DNA of 64,000 bases from Eudorina sp. 2006-703-Eu-15 (Eukaryota; Chlorophyta; Chlorophyceae; Chlamydomonadales; Volvocaceae). Below are positions 21,614 through 34,716 of this stretch, piece by piece; position 1 is the stretch's first letter; each line of letters opens with the position of its first letter. The position numbers and the translations under genes are program-made. The stretch spans positions 1,309,001 to 1,373,000 of the forward strand of contig BDSI01000014.1 of NCBI GenBank assembly GCA_003117195.1. Reading direction: 5' to 3'. The notes under the pieces were generated by a model. The model worked only from the letters and a program-made list of their open reading frames with translations, was not told the DNA's origin and made no database searches.

Positions 21614-24260
21614 TCCCGCAGCGCAGAGCGCATTGTAGGAAGTGCGCTGGGGGCGGGTTGTGGGCGCCGCACACCCAACCCGCAACCTGCATCGTGAAGC
21701 ACAGCGGACAGCTCCCCGACTGCTCCGTCGAGAGCTGCTCCTTGGCGGCATGGAGTGGGCGTGGGTGCGCGCGGGGGATGCGGGGCGCGGCTGAAGAGTT
21801 TGTCGCTGTCAGGGCCGTTGTTGTCGTAGCTGCTCGCTGCAGCCGTGGCTGCTATGTCCCTGCGATTGATGCCTTTCATCCGCCCGGTGTCCGGGAAACA
21901 GGCGGTGCCCCGGTTCGGCGAGCAGGGATGGAGAGCCTTTGAAAGCAGGGCCGGTGGGCGCAGGCGGGTAAGGATTGCCGGCCAAAGCGTAGTGCGTGTA
22001 GTAAGGACGGTGAGTGGCTGGGCCAGATCACAGCGCGGCGTTCGGGGTCGCGGGTTTGGAGGCGGCGAGGAGGGGTCCGCGCTCTCACATGGCACAGGTC
22101 TCAGCAGGTACGGACGACTGGAAGAAGGAAGAGGTGAGGAAGCAGCAGCAGCGGTGAGGCGATTCTCGCAGAGAAAAATTGCCGCTGTTGAGTAGACGGT
22201 GCTGGTATGGGTGTGGCAGTGCCTGCGGTCTGTTTGTAGGGTGTATTTGCAGCGAAGGGGACTCGGGGTCGTCGACTGTGTGAGCAATTTGAGGACGGGT
22301 GGGGACTTGTCTGTATCTCTCTTTTTATGTGTTGGCGTGGCGTACTGCAGTGCAAGGCGCGAAATCAGGTCATGCCGCATGTCGCCTGTGGTCGGGCTTC
22401 GCTTCTGGATTGCGATCCGGACTGCGACCCGGCGTCTCTATTTGCATCTTTTGGCGGCAGTGCGGCTTGACATACCAGGGCGGGTTTCGGGGCCAGTAGA
22501 GGCGGGCTAAGATACCCGGCTGCCAGCAGGGAGACTGCAGGACAAGGTCGCGGTACCTGGGGCTGGCTACTGAGGGTTTTGGTGGGACGATTCGCGCGGG
22601 TTCAAACTGTGGAAGACCTACCTGAGAACTCAAGCCGCCTCGGGCGACTACTGGCGCCAGTTGGCTGTGTATAGAAGTCCTTCAAGTGCGGCTCGATGCG
22701 CCCAAGCCTAGGCACTTCAGTGTTCGCAGGGGAACGGCATGGATGCTGGTTGAGGGCTCCAGTGGCGCAGGCCCGCAGCATGCGCCCCGTTCCGACTATG
22801 AACCCTGTTTTGTCGCGGCGGACCAGGGCGGGGTGCATGGACTGGGTTTATGCGCTGCCTTGCGCGTCAGCGTCTCCCGACAGATCCCCGGAAACCCGTG
22901 CAAGGCACCCATCAACCCACGTAGTTGTTACTCTTTTTCCGAATGTTTTGTGTAGACGGTACCTGTTGTTTGGTTGTGTGTGGCTAGGTGAAAGGTGATG
23001 TGTGCGGGTCATGCCTGCCGTACCGCATATCCACAAGATGGAATCCATGTCAGGGTCCATTGCGGGTTGACATACACATGGTGGGGACGTCCGTTGCACA
23101 CGTGGGTGGTGTCTCGTGTCATGTTGCGCCAGCCTCTGTCAAAACATGGCTCCAGCGTATTACCGTACTGGAGCGGTTACGTGCTGACCACGTGTGCGGG
23201 ATTGTCGTACGTATGTTGTTTGGCCGCCTGCGCTTGCACCCCCGCCTCGCTTTTCAAGATCATGGTTCAACTCGCTGCGTCGGGTACCTGTTGTGCGCTG
23301 CGCCGCAGTAGCGTTCCATCGGACAAGTAAACTACGCCTGACAGAGTCTTGGGCTCCGCCGTCCGCCCCACTCATGGAACACGTCATGGAAACGATGCGC
23401 AGTACGCCACAGTCCCACACCAGCTGAGCCGTACCCATCACCCTAGGCAACCACTGTGCGCGCCCAAGTGTGTGCCGATATGACACGTCCACCGTCGCGA
23501 CATCCTCTACACCATTAACGGGATAAAAACAACGAAACGAAACAGGCGACCGTCGAGTCCTGACCTTCGACCGCGTGTTTACAAAAGCGCGTAGCAAATG
23601 TTCAAATTGCATACATCGCCACCTACAAGCCGAAGAGCAGATACAGCGGAGCCACACTGCCTTGTACTCAACCGCGGCGTGCGCCCGTGTACTCTGGCCC
23701 AGCGCCGCCGCACATCGGCCCCGGTGCAAGGGTACCGGTACAGCGGCGCTCTGGGGTCGCTCCGAACATCGGTGCCCTTCCCTTACATCCCTGCCACACC
23801 TCTAGATGCAGACCGTCCTCCGCCGCCTTCGGTCCATCCACACCAAAAGCCATACATGCTACGCGGTGCACCGAATAAAGGGCAAGCTGTACGCCCACTT
23901 GCACACGCCCCCCGAGTAAACGAAATGTGATACTTTTGCATTTGCCGTCCCGTCAGCGTTTCCTGCCCAAGTGTCGGCCCCTTGTGACCGACCTCCGAGC
24001 ATGTCCGTATTTCCTCGACCCAGCCAAATCCCAGCCGTCAGTCCTACCCGCTATACCACCTCCAATCTGGCGTCCCCAACGTCACTATCCCGTGTTCGTC
24101 CAACTGAAATGCGTCGAAACCTGCTCGGGTTCGGTAATGTCTATGTCGCCTGCCTGCCCTGAAGCTAACTGGATGCCTCCGTCGCATGAGGCATCAGAGG
24201 ATGCGTACGGCAGCACCTGAGGGCCCTCCCCGGAGACCACGCATCGCTGTCTCCTAAGAT
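21614..24260. other. Gap holding convergent 3' ends; no assigned gene
   Basis: The bromodomain gene (+) and the left R-SNARE gene (-) converge here, so much of this should be 3' UTR. On the - strand a TGTAA, the usual chlorophyte polyadenylation signal, lies at 23783-23787, about 475 bases past the R-SNARE stop. A - strand frame at 23160-23729 is open for 189 codons but shows no domain or splice partners. No other gene was seen. Confidence 0.4.
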
Positions 24261-25774
24261 TTACCTCTTGGTGCAGTTGTTGCCACCCGCGAAGCAAACC
24301 AGTAGGAAGATGACCACAGCCAGCACCAGCACCGCCAGCAGAACCAGGAGTTTCATGCGGCAGTTCTGCCACCACATTTTGCTGCGCAGCTGCCGGCCCT
24401 TCCGCTGAAACTGCTCCGCCTGCGGTGCCAAGCGAGGGATGGATGGCACAGGAAACGTCGGGCCGGGCCAATCGACTGCACGTGACACCCGTCGTCACTC
24501 TCAGTCAAGGGAGCTCTGTGCGGCGAGGCTCTGGGCGTCCGTGCGGCTGCAGCCCTGGGCGTGATATGGCCGCGGCAAGCGCGTGCGACTCCGCGCCACG
24601 GGCTGTTCCGAACCGCGCACCTGATTGCGCAAATCGTCCGTTTTGTCGACCAAGAGCTCGATCTTCTCCCCGCGCTCGAGCACCTTTTCGATGTTCTCCA
24701 CCATCACGTCTTTCACCTCGTTCACCTGCGGAGCAGGAGCGTTGGCCCCGTGGGGCCCAAAGCACACTGTTGGGAAAACGTCGCGCAGTACTGTTCTACT
24801 GTATCATCGCATCGGTCCGCGTCCTCACCTTCTTCTGTACCGCGGCGATCTTTGAAATTTCCTCCGGGTGCTCCATGCAATACTCCATGTGGGTTTTGAG
24901 CCGTGGCCTGCAGCGAACGGCGGCGGAAATCTTCACACATCCCGCAACCGGTAGGACACGGCTTATCTTGGCGCAACTGGTAGGGTACGGCATAGGTCAG
25001 CGCGTGCCATGCGGGACAGATGAACTGCACTGCCGCACGCTGGCATCAACTTATCCATGCCGGTGCGGGCAATTGCGTCACGTCGGTGTGACAACTTCCC
25101 TTCGCACGCATCATAGCTACGAATGAGAACGGTTCGGTCCGCTTATGCATGTTCAATACAACCCTAGAACCACAAACAATCCATGGCGGAGGTGAGTTCG
25201 TGTTGCAATTGGCACAGATGTGCTCATTAAGGGTTGTAGCGACGGCGGTCGGGTTACAACCTCTCCAACAACCATACCACCTAACCTTGCCATTCGATTG
25301 GTGTGGTTTGCACGAGGGGTTTTGCCCGCAACCCGTGTCTGACACAATCCAATGCGCCACCTCACGACCCCCGCGGTCACGCACCCGAAGGTGCGGTCCA
25401 TGCTGTGCGCCGCTGCTGTCCGGGCCTTTTCGGCATATCGGGGCATAAACTCATCCCGCACGCGCTCCAGGAAAGCAAACGGAATCTGCCGTCCATATGC
25501 TTCGTCCGCCACGACGCAGAAAACTGCAAGAGGCCGAGTAGGTCTGGTCGCAGGGTTGCCGGGCAAGTCCAAAGGACGCCAACCACAACTTACTATAACC
25601 ATCGTGGACAAGGAAGTTGAATGTATGTCTGTCACAGGCTATCGTAAATTTGCTCTCGGGGTTCTGCAACTTTTGTAGGCATTCAATCGCAACTGTGTTG
25701 AAGTTGCCGCTGTAAGGAGTGTATTCCGCGAGCACTGTTGTTCCCCGGGCAACGAAAGCGTAAATCAGTGGCAT
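24261..25774 (-). CDS. R-SNARE, longin-type VAMP7/VAMP72-like (left copy)
   Basis: Five exons: 25594-25774, 25385-25523, 24829-24907, 24621-24725 and 24261-24419, encoding 220 residues, the usual size for longin R-SNAREs. These proteins sit on vesicle membranes and pair with Q-SNAREs in fusion. Order: an N-terminal longin domain ([57 protein letters not shown]), a SNARE coiled coil ([20 protein letters not shown] with the zero-layer Arg region), and a C-terminal anchor ([19 protein letters not shown]) followed by [14 protein letters not shown] precedes the anchor. The ATG at 25774 matches the family start. All introns are GT-AG and all junctions keep phase. It is transcribed away from a paralogue that starts at 26190. 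Confidence 0.96.
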
Positions 25775-26189
25775 GTTGCTTGTAAGAACTGGACAAGTCG
25801 GAAGCGCGCGAGGTGGGGATCCTGACTATGACACCGTTTAGCAAGTGGTGTTACGAGGACGTATGCGCTATCTCAGTCATGACGGCAAAGTATGATGTGC
25901 AGTTGAATGTTTCTCTGTTTTCAGGTTGAGCCAGCTGCTCGTACCTCCGTGCACCTCGGCAGTTGGGATGTGCTTTCAGACAGCTGGCTTCGCGATGAAC
26001 GGTCGTATAACAAGAACTTTGCATTTCGAAACAGTTGTCGGTATCCAAGTAACAATATCCTAGCCCAGGCTGAGCAAAGCGCGGGAGACAGGTCTTCAAA
26101 CTGAAACGATAAGCTTTCACCTTAAACCCAACTTTCTTAGGATGATGCAGTTACCGATCAAGGGTTATTGAGGCCCGTTGGGGGCAGAT
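25775..26189. promoter_or_regulatory. 415-bp divergent promoter region between the R-SNARE pair
   Basis: The start codons of the two R-SNARE genes face away from each other across only 415 bases, so both 5' UTRs and promoters must lie here unless they overlap the genes. The stretch is less GC-rich than its surroundings. I see no unambiguous TATA box or other named element. Bidirectional control is inferred from geometry alone. Confidence 0.6.
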
Positions 26190-28429
26190 ATGCCGCTAAT
26201 TTATTGCAGCGTCTCAAGGGGTGCGGTCACTCTTGCAGAATACGCAGCCTTCTCGGGTAATTTTGGAGCTGTCGCCCGGGAATATTTGGAAAAGGCCGGC
26301 CACACTGAGGGCAAGTTTACGTTCGACGTCGACGGACACACGTTCAATTTCTTAAACCAAGGCGGCTTCAGTGAGTATCGGTTCTGGTGCCGTTCGTGTG
26401 GACTCCATCATCGCCTGGATCGCCCGTCTCACAGCCGTGGGATCACCGAATCTCTCAGCGGGGACTCCTCTGCCGGGCGTTGGACCCGGCCGTACCCACG
26501 AGTGCGCTTTGCACGCCTTCCAACGCCACTACGACTTACTTTCCGGCAAACTCTGCCGAGCTTTGTTGACCTGTTGCAACCTGGGAGCATGCCTCAGGAG
26601 GCCTGGCAGTGGTCCTTAAGACGCTCCTTCACGCTTTGTTTGCGGAGCGCACCCCCTACTCTCCACGCAGTCCCTCAGCCCGATGTCGCGTTGACCTTCC
26701 CACATCCCTTTGTCCGCCACCGGTCGCACAGCCTACCTCGCTGTTGCCGACGAGAGCTATGGACGGGCCATCCCCTCTGCCGTCCTCGACAAGATGGAGG
26801 CAGATTTCCGGGTCAAATGGGCGGAGAAGATACGACCGGACACGAAAGAAGGCGCGCTGAACGCCTCGTTCGGGTGGGTACCTGCTGGGACTGCTTCTAC
26901 CAGTCCGGCTCGTCGGGCCCAGACTGAACCCGGCCTGCATCATTGGCAGCGGACCCGGCACAGAAGGCACAGGTGGTGCCGGCGGCGCCACCTAGTCACG
27001 TGGGGCCCCTTGTTGCGCGTCTCCGACGTAACTTCTTGTAGAACTGCACGAGTGTCCTGCCGTACCTCCGCGTTAATCCGCATGGTATCGTGCCCCCGTT
27101 GGAGACCACGTGTCAGCTGCTTTGAGTGTGTCGACTGGCCCGTGGGCCCGGGGGTTTGCAGGAAGCAGCTGAAGCAGATGATGGAACACGCGACGCAACA
27201 CCCTCAGGAGTTCTCGAAGGTGGCGGCCGTTCAACACCGGGTGAGGCGGGAGCGGGGGGCAGCGAAAAGGGCTGTCCGCGCGCGAGGGCAAGGCATGCGG
27301 GACGGGGCGGGGGCCAAGGCATGCGGCGCGGGTCGTCCCTCGGGGCTCCCCACCGCCGCTGCCGCAGCACTCCGGCTGTCACGAGCTACAGTGACCCAGT
27401 GACGTGCGCGATGCCGTGTCTTTAGCGGGAAACCCGCCCGACAGGTGCCGTGTGTCGTCCCTGACACGACAGCGACCCGGCGCGCGCCGCCGTGTTGTCT
27501 GGGCGCCCACAGCCTCTCACCTTGTGAGGCTGGCACTCAGGGCTGCTGGCACGAGAAACAACGCAGCTAGTCAGGCTGAACTGCACCCCTTCCGCGTATC
27601 GCCAGACCATCACCGCATGGTGTCGGGCGCTCGCATTTGACTTGTGAGAGTCCCCAAACGGCGGCGGCCCCCTTGGGCAGCGCCCCTTGGTGGCCCCGAT
27701 GACCCTTGGCGTTGCCGGATACTGACTCTTCTCTTCTTGCGACCTTGGCGTCCACGGATATTGACTCTAGCTCCTCCAAACCCGTGCGCCCCGGCCGCGG
27801 GTCACGAAATTGCCACCCCATCACGTGCGCAGGTGGATGAGGTCAAGGGCATTGTGACGGACAACATCGACAAGGTGATCGCGCAGGGCGAGAAGCTGCA
27901 GGTGCTCACCGACAAGACGGAGAACCTCATGTTTGAGGCAAGCGCATCCGGCTCCGGGCGGGGGCGGGGGCCCGGGCAGGGCCGCTAGGGGAAGGCCTGC
28001 GTGCTAGTACATGATCATGTACTAATACGGGGCACGCTGGCGCGGAGGGAGGAGTAGTAGGCGGGGGCGGGTCGAGTATCATGATGGTGCGCATGGTCTG
28101 CCGGTTCGCGGTCTGCCGTTAATTCGTGTCTGTCTGTCTGTCTGTCCTCCCTAGGATACCCCCGCCCGGCCTTCGTGCCCCTGTATGAAGGTATGTGGCC
28201 GTCCCATTAGTATGTGCCCCTACCCATTTAATTCACAACATCATTCGGCGCTGCGCTGTGGTGGTCGCAGGCCGACCGCTTCGTGCGCACCGGGCGATCC
28301 CTGCAGCGCAAGATGTGGATGCAGAACTGTAAGATCAAGATCGTCATCGTTCTTGCCGTGCTGCTGCTCGGCGTTATCATCTTTCTGTTGGTCTGCTTCT
28401 CCGGGCAGAACTGCCTCAAGAAACGCTAG
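26190..28429 (+). CDS. R-SNARE, longin-type VAMP7/VAMP72-like (right copy)
   Basis: Five exons: 26190-26370, 26732-26873, 27162-27240, 27833-27937 and 28271-28429, encoding 221 residues. It has the same architecture as its divergent neighbour: longin domain (MPLIYCSVSRGAVTLAEYAA; YLAVADESYGRAIPSAVLDK; KQLKQMMEHATQHPQEFSKV), SNARE motif (VDEVKGIVTDNIDKVIAQGE), KMWMQN and a C-terminal anchor (IKIVIVLAVLLLGVIIFLLV) ending NCLKKR. Exon lengths are 181, 142, 79, 105 and 159 bp against 181, 139, 79, 105 and 159 in the left copy, so intron positions are conserved. Intron 4 must begin with GC (GAG then GCAAGC), because the protein continues without a gap at 28271. A vesicle-fusion role follows from the family; the specific organelle is not shown. 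Confidence 0.96.
28005..28024. repeat. 20-bp perfect palindrome inside the GC-AG intron
   Basis: TAGTACATGATCATGTACTA reads identically on both strands. It lies about 65 bases downstream of the GC donor in intron 4 of the right R-SNARE gene. Confidence 0.9.
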
Positions 28430-29806
28430 CGGGCGGGGGCATGCAGGCGTCAACGAGCCGCTGGAAACCCGCGGTCAACATCGTGCAGCAGCAGCAGCAG
28501 CAGGGGTTTGGGATCGCTGCTGCAGCAGCAGCGGTCCGGGAGCAGCAGCAGCGGGACAGCTAGCAAGCAATCCGCAGCAGTAATTCGGCGCCGGATACCC
28601 CGCCGCCGTTTCTGGTTGGTCAGCCGGGAGGCGCCAGGAGGCTGGGAGCTAATGGCAATGGTGTCAGTGGGGCGGTGCGGGGTTAGGCAGCCGCGAAGCA
28701 GACAGCCACAAACACAGCAGCCCCGGTGCTCCGACATTTCTGGACGAAAGTGGTACAAGCGGAAGGGCCACGGGGGGTGTCTGTTGGGTCACCTGGAGGA
28801 GGCTGCAGCGCTGCATCGGTCCGGGCCGACGACGTGGCGGCCTTGCGCGCAGCCGCCTGTGATGTTGCAGCCGCTCGCGGTATCGGCGATGCTAGTGGTG
28901 GTGTTGGTGGTGGAAATGGTGCACCAACGTCATGGCCGTCATGAGCTTCGTCGGTCGGTCAGCATATGTTATGTTATGGTGGGCGCGGAGCGATGACGGC
29001 CCTCAGGGGACAGTCTTTTTGATGACCTTTTGACGTGACGTGACGACATGTTTGTCAACTGGGGCGTGCTCCGACTCAGAACGTGTGTTATCCCTAAAGC
29101 ATGGAAATGCTTGCGTTGCCTGACGTTGCCTGGGCAGTGAATGTGAACGCCGTGTAGTGTTGCGTGTTGGTTGTGTGTTGCCCGCCTGACGCTCGCGACC
29201 GCTGCAAGATTGGGAGGTATCCGGGAGGGCGGGGAGGTCTGACAGGCTGAGGGCGGGAAAGGTGACGCGGAGGATGACGAGGGCTGGCTCTGAGAGCGGC
29301 CCATGTTGCGCAGGGCGGGGGGGCTGGGGTCGTGCACCTGGCGCCCTGAGGTGGCAATCAGCTGGGCGAGGAACCCGTGGGACGTGACACACCTGAACTT
29401 GTAGGGATTGGATTTGGATTGGGGCGGAAAGCCTGGTGCGCCGAGGGGGCAAGGGTACTGGCTGAAGCCGGAGGGTATCCCGCTGATGGACTGGCTGGAG
29501 TCCGGACGCCTCGCGAGTGCAGAGGTAGGTTCGGGCTGAAGCCGGGGCGGGTCGCCGCGGGGGTTACCTGGTGCAGGGGACGCTGATGATCGCCTGGCGG
29601 GCAGAGCCCCCCCCCCCACAGGAAGGTGCCTTGGTCGACTGGGGGCGGGGGTTGAGGGATGTGGGCTGATGAGGTGCTTCGCAGTCTCCGACCTGTCCGT
29701 AGGGGGGAACCACGCTCGCGCGCATCGCCATGACCATGACCACGACCGTATATAGTGGGTACTTGGAACTTGTCCGTGTGGACTATCTCCTCTCTCCCCC
29801 GCGCGC

Positions 29807-29848
<42 letters not shown>

Positions 29849-32800
29849 GCAAGGAGAAAAGCTGAGCCGCGAATAAGCAGAACCGCAGAACCGTGTAACC
29901 GTGTGTGTGTGCTCGTCCCGTGTGTGAGGAAGCGGGAGGTAACTCGCACTGCGGAGGTCCAGGTGGTCTGTGTGGGGGCGGACGTTCGGGGTGGCTAACG
30001 GGGGTGACTCTGGTCCCGTAACAGGGAGGAGCTACGTGGGGTTCCTGCCGGTGCCCTTCGGTCTTGTGTCTTTCTGTTCTCCGCGGGGGTCTGGGGACGT
30101 GTGTGCCTCTGAGAAGAATATATCGTTTGTGAGGTTGACAGGGTCAGACCGGTTAGACATGTTGACATGCGCCGTACGAGGTCGTACGGTACGGCCTGGT
30201 TGTACCGAGGGCTGCAGTACTCGACTGACGAGTGGATGAGCTGCGCCCGGAGGAGGTCACTCGTTGGGGCCGCAGAAGCGGCAGCGGCGCGCCAACGAGC
30301 GCTCAAGGTCTTGGTAGTTGTGGGTTGGACGCATGTTGGTGGATTACAAACGTTGTCCGAGCGGATTGAGTCAAAAGGGCACTGTGGCCCAACGCGCTGG
30401 TGGAAGGCTGCTTCCGAGTTCCGAGCCCCCGTCGAACAATTCAAACACGAAATCGAATACACGACGTGAGTGTTTGGAAAAGAAACCCGCCCACAACGAG
30501 CGTGTGGGAGCAGTATTTCGAGGGGCCGGCGGCGGCATCGACGACAAGTCGAATGCGTGCCGGGGAGTTCCCAGGTCGTACAATGCACCTTGGGCCACAA
30601 AGGCTTCTCCTCTCGAGACCCGCCGCCGAGTGCCGTACGCTCGCACGGGAGCGCCCCGCCGACGGGATGGCCGTTGATTTCGTTCGTGGGTGCGCTCTTG
30701 GTCCGGTCCGGTGCAACATTCCTTTAGTCAATCATCATGCACTACATCAATGCACGGTATACCGGTGTGATAAACCGTAGGGGGTTACAAACAACCCTAC
30801 ATCACTCCCAAGAGGAAAGGGAGGCCCAGAACCGCAGCCGTCGCAAAATCGCCCCGGTCGGAAACGAGGCCGGCCGCGCATCAACTACAGTAGCACACTG
30901 GCAGCGCCCCGAAAATGGGCAATCATCGCGGCGGCCGGGGACACCTGCACGCTTGTCCCAACCCTCGCCACACAATCCATCAAAACCCCACATCGCGCGT
31001 GAGGGCAGGCACGCATTCACGCACGCGGCCGCCGCCTCTCGCATCCTTTATTCCCTGATTCCTATTAAATGTGCCTTTATTCCATGTGCCATCCCGCTCT
31101 ACGCTCTGCCGCTTCCAATGCCGACCACGCCCTGGCGCAGCCATGGGATGGGATGGGATGGTATGCACGTGATGGCACCCGCCGCGCGCATGCACCCTCC
31201 CGCCCTTCCTGGAGCCCCTCGGGCGAGTACGGACATCCATGAAGACACATCACACCGAATCAGCATGCAGCACAGCACGCGGCAGTTGGGTGTGCCCGGG
31301 GACGCCGGCGAACCCCCGCTGTCCCCTTCGCTGCAAACGGCAGCTGACATTCCGCGCGCGTGGTGCACGCACATGCATTTCTTTTAGCATGCATTTCTTG
31401 GGAGCTTGCGGGCGTGTGTCATGGGGATGGTGGCCGGGAAGCCGGGAGTTTCGCAACCACGCAGGACGAGGGAAATGCCCGAAACGCAGAGAGCCGATAG
31501 GGTCCTCTTGCCCAGGGTGCCTTCACGCCGGGGTCTGCCGTAGAGGCAGGCGCCAAGGGGGCCACACAGACAAATCGGGATGGAGGGGAAGGGGAGGAAG
31601 GGAGGAGGACGCCCGGCGGCATCACTCCGCGCCAGCCGCCGGAATCCCCTGGCGGCGCAATTAATGTGAGTCGGGCCTTAGTCGATCCATATAACCGAGC
31701 AGACCCCGCAAAGCCGCCGCCGACAACTGACGGCCGTCAGCACGCCAGGGGCCTCCTCGTCCTTCCCACGCCGGTGTGGTGGCGCGCGAACATACAAAGT
31801 ACGTTTCACCACGCCGGCCCGGCCCGGCCCCGGGGCCTCCGAAGCTGCACGACGCCATATCACCCGACAATGAGGCGCACGCAAAACAAACAATGTATAT
31901 ATTTACTATTGGGCGCGCCGCAAAACGCGCCCGACTCTGGCTGCCCTCATACGCTTCTCGCCTTGCGGTCGGGGGTGGGGGCAGAAATGGGATGGCCGAG
32001 CCAGCCGGCCGCCGTATCTCACCCCCCTCGCCGCGACTTCATCAGCGTTACACATTCAATCAACGTTGGAATGTCCGCCACATATACACCCATCCTGGCC
32101 CGTGCCACCGTGTGCGTTGCTATGTGCCCATGCGTGTTGTGTGATTAAAATCCAGATCTCCAGGATCCAGAATCCAGAGCGGAGATGTAAACGGAGATGC
32201 AAACGACCTCGAATCCGGAGTGCCGGCCGGTTCTCGCGTGTACGGCATCGGAGACCCGTCCTTTTCCTCCTCCGCTCCTCGCGACATCTGCCGCAGCTGG
32301 CCGCCGCCTCCAGCGCAACCCAGCCCACGATCGCAGCGCGGTAACTATCACCTATATCATGCAACGACAGCTGACAGCTCAACCACCAACCAACCGCCAT
32401 CATGCCACCACGCAACCATGCCACCATGCACCATCAACGCCACCAACAACCGCCCGCTTCCGCCCGCACCTGGATCAACGCCCGGCATCCGGGGTCGGCG
32501 CGCCATCCGTACCGAACTAAACCGACGTCTCTGCCGTACACCAAACCGCCCACCAACATAGCCACGCCCGAACCAGCGTCGGGCCCTCCATTCCATGAAC
32601 GACACGAACTCCAAAACGAGAACAAGCTTGGACACCCCGTTGGAGCCGTTGGATGAGAACACCATGCAGAGTCGCAGACGCGCCCAGACACGCTCAGCGC
32701 GTCTGCTGCCAACGTCATCCATCAAAGCGCACGGTACACGTCGTAAATGCATGCGCACGGTCGACAAGGCCAACCAACACAAAATAAAAGAGAACAGCCG

Positions 32801-34716
32801 GAGAACAGCAGCCAAGGGATATCAGCGGGATCGGACGCACTGCCGGTGCGCGCACCATGCGCGATACGGCCCCAGGGATGCTCTGAGGCGCTTGCCGACT
32901 CAATCAAACAAGGCTTCCCTCTCCTAAAGCTTCACGGCAACCGAAACCACAACCATCCCGTACGACAGCGGCTTAGGTTGGTAGACATATCGGGCACGAT
33001 AGCTGACTGCTGGTGACGGCGTTATTCAGCTAGACACTCACGCACCGACAAGCCCGCGATTATTCAAATCGCGACAGCTTTCCCTGACAACGGTCAAGTA
33101 CGGCGCATAGTACCTCATCTCATCGATTGCTTGCCTGCCTGGGGCCCGCTCAGGTAGGGACAGGCGGGCATTAAGGCGCAGGCACCCTCGTTAAGCAGCC
33201 CGATGCCGGATTCATTCGAGATACTAGGGTTTAATCGCCGTCACAAAGCCACATTGATTTCGCCCTCTTCTTCCTTCCTTCCTCGCGCGCGCAGCAGAGA
33301 ATCGCTGCAGGTAGGGCCATAAAATCAAACGCCTGCCACAGACCCCGCGCCGAAAAGCCGCAGCATGGATGGATGCGAAATGGAGGTGTGCAAGGCGTGG
33401 ATGGATTAAATGCCATGCGGTAAGCCTCCTGCCCGCTCCTACTGCGGCAGCAGTAGCACATGCAGCAGCTGCAGCAGTATCAGGATCAACAGCCTGAGTA
33501 CGGCAACTCGCACCAGAGGCTGGCGAACCGAGGTGTAGGTTGAGGACGCACAGCTTCATCCAGATCGTCGCAGAAGATGTAAATCAAAGCCGGACAATGG
33601 AAATCCTCACACACCGCCGCAGACACGTTCATGGTCGGGGCACACCGGGAGCAGCCCCCGCCCTTCGCAACCAGCTGAAGCGCGCGCAAACCGGAGCGCG
33701 GCCAATCGAAATTCCCGACCGACCGTCGATTGAAGCCATGATCAGGTATTTGCGAGTACGGTTGTCGTACGGTGATCGCTCGCAGACGGGCACGTCCAAC
33801 CACAACGACCGCAAGGACGTATGTGCGTCTACACATCAGTCATCATGTCGTACGCGGCGCGTCATAAAACATCGTACACGCAACCCGGGCACTGCAGCAG
33901 ATCACCCGCTTGATGCTTGATTGCCATGAAACTGGGGGGGGGCATGCGGTATAATTATAATCCCATCTCATCCTGTTATGTGTGTATGTGTGGATGAACC
34001 CAATGTGCGGCTGCACCCAATTGTGTGGATGAGCACCACGACCCGATGGGCAGCTACACTACACACGACATGGGCGGGCCAGATGGGCCCGACGACGGCG
34101 GCCGCGTGAGAGATGCAGTACGACGCGCGGGTACTGCTGCTGTAGCAGCAGCAGCCGACCACCACACGCAGGCCCTGCTGCTCCACATCCCCTTCTGCGA
34201 GAGTAGAGTCGTACAGCCGTACAGCCGAGTGAGAGCAGGCAGCCGCTATCGCCAGGGCGCGCTCTCTCACATCCTCCACGACCGGCGCGTGGTTGGTGAG
34301 TGCGCCCCCGGGGCCCGCCGCCCCTCACGATGCGCCGTACACATGCGCCGCCGCCGCCACGGCCGCCGCCGGCAGACAGGTGCCCGAGTCCAGCATGAGG
34401 GAGCTGGCCACGGTGCGGCCCGCCTCCCTCTCCCGCCGTTCTGCCCCCAGAAGCAGCGGCGCCAGATCCGGGCCCAACACCGCCTGCAAGCAGGCAGGAA
34501 CCAATGGACCAACAGGCCGCCAGGATAAATGCGCCTATGTATAAATATGTACATCGCCGCCGGCTGTCACCGATGACCCGCGGGGTCCACTGTAACATCT
34601 TTTATAGCATGTCGGTTGGAACGCCCGGTCGGGACTACGGGTCCATCTTGTAACGGTTATTGCTAATATCGGTGCACGGAATACAAGGAATCATGAAATA
34701 GGGAGGAGAGGAGATC
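28430..34716. other. 6.3-kb gap between R-SNARE and receptor-kinase genes
   Basis: This is the longest stretch without an assigned gene. It should include the R-SNARE 3' UTR at the left and the receptor-kinase 3' UTR at the right. It contains a GT microsatellite (29809-29848), a copy of the AAAAGAAACCCGCCC element at about 30468-30495, a G10 run near 33932 and a CTGCTGCT/AGCAGCAG hairpin near 34130. Several frames exceed 150 codons on both strands (for example 28969-29949 and 29995-30600, both -), but their composition is that of GC-rich noise, and no domain, signal peptide or consistent splicing was seen. Confidence 0.4.
29809..29848. repeat. GT dinucleotide microsatellite
   Basis: About 20 GT units directly follow a GCGCGCGC run in unassigned sequence. 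Purine-pyrimidine alternation over the combined tract could favour Z-DNA. Confidence 0.9.

Noticed and set aside
28969..29949. 326-codon - strand open frame
   Set aside because: His/Thr runs come from the GT microsatellite; the rest is Pro/Ser/Arg-rich without motifs or splice support.
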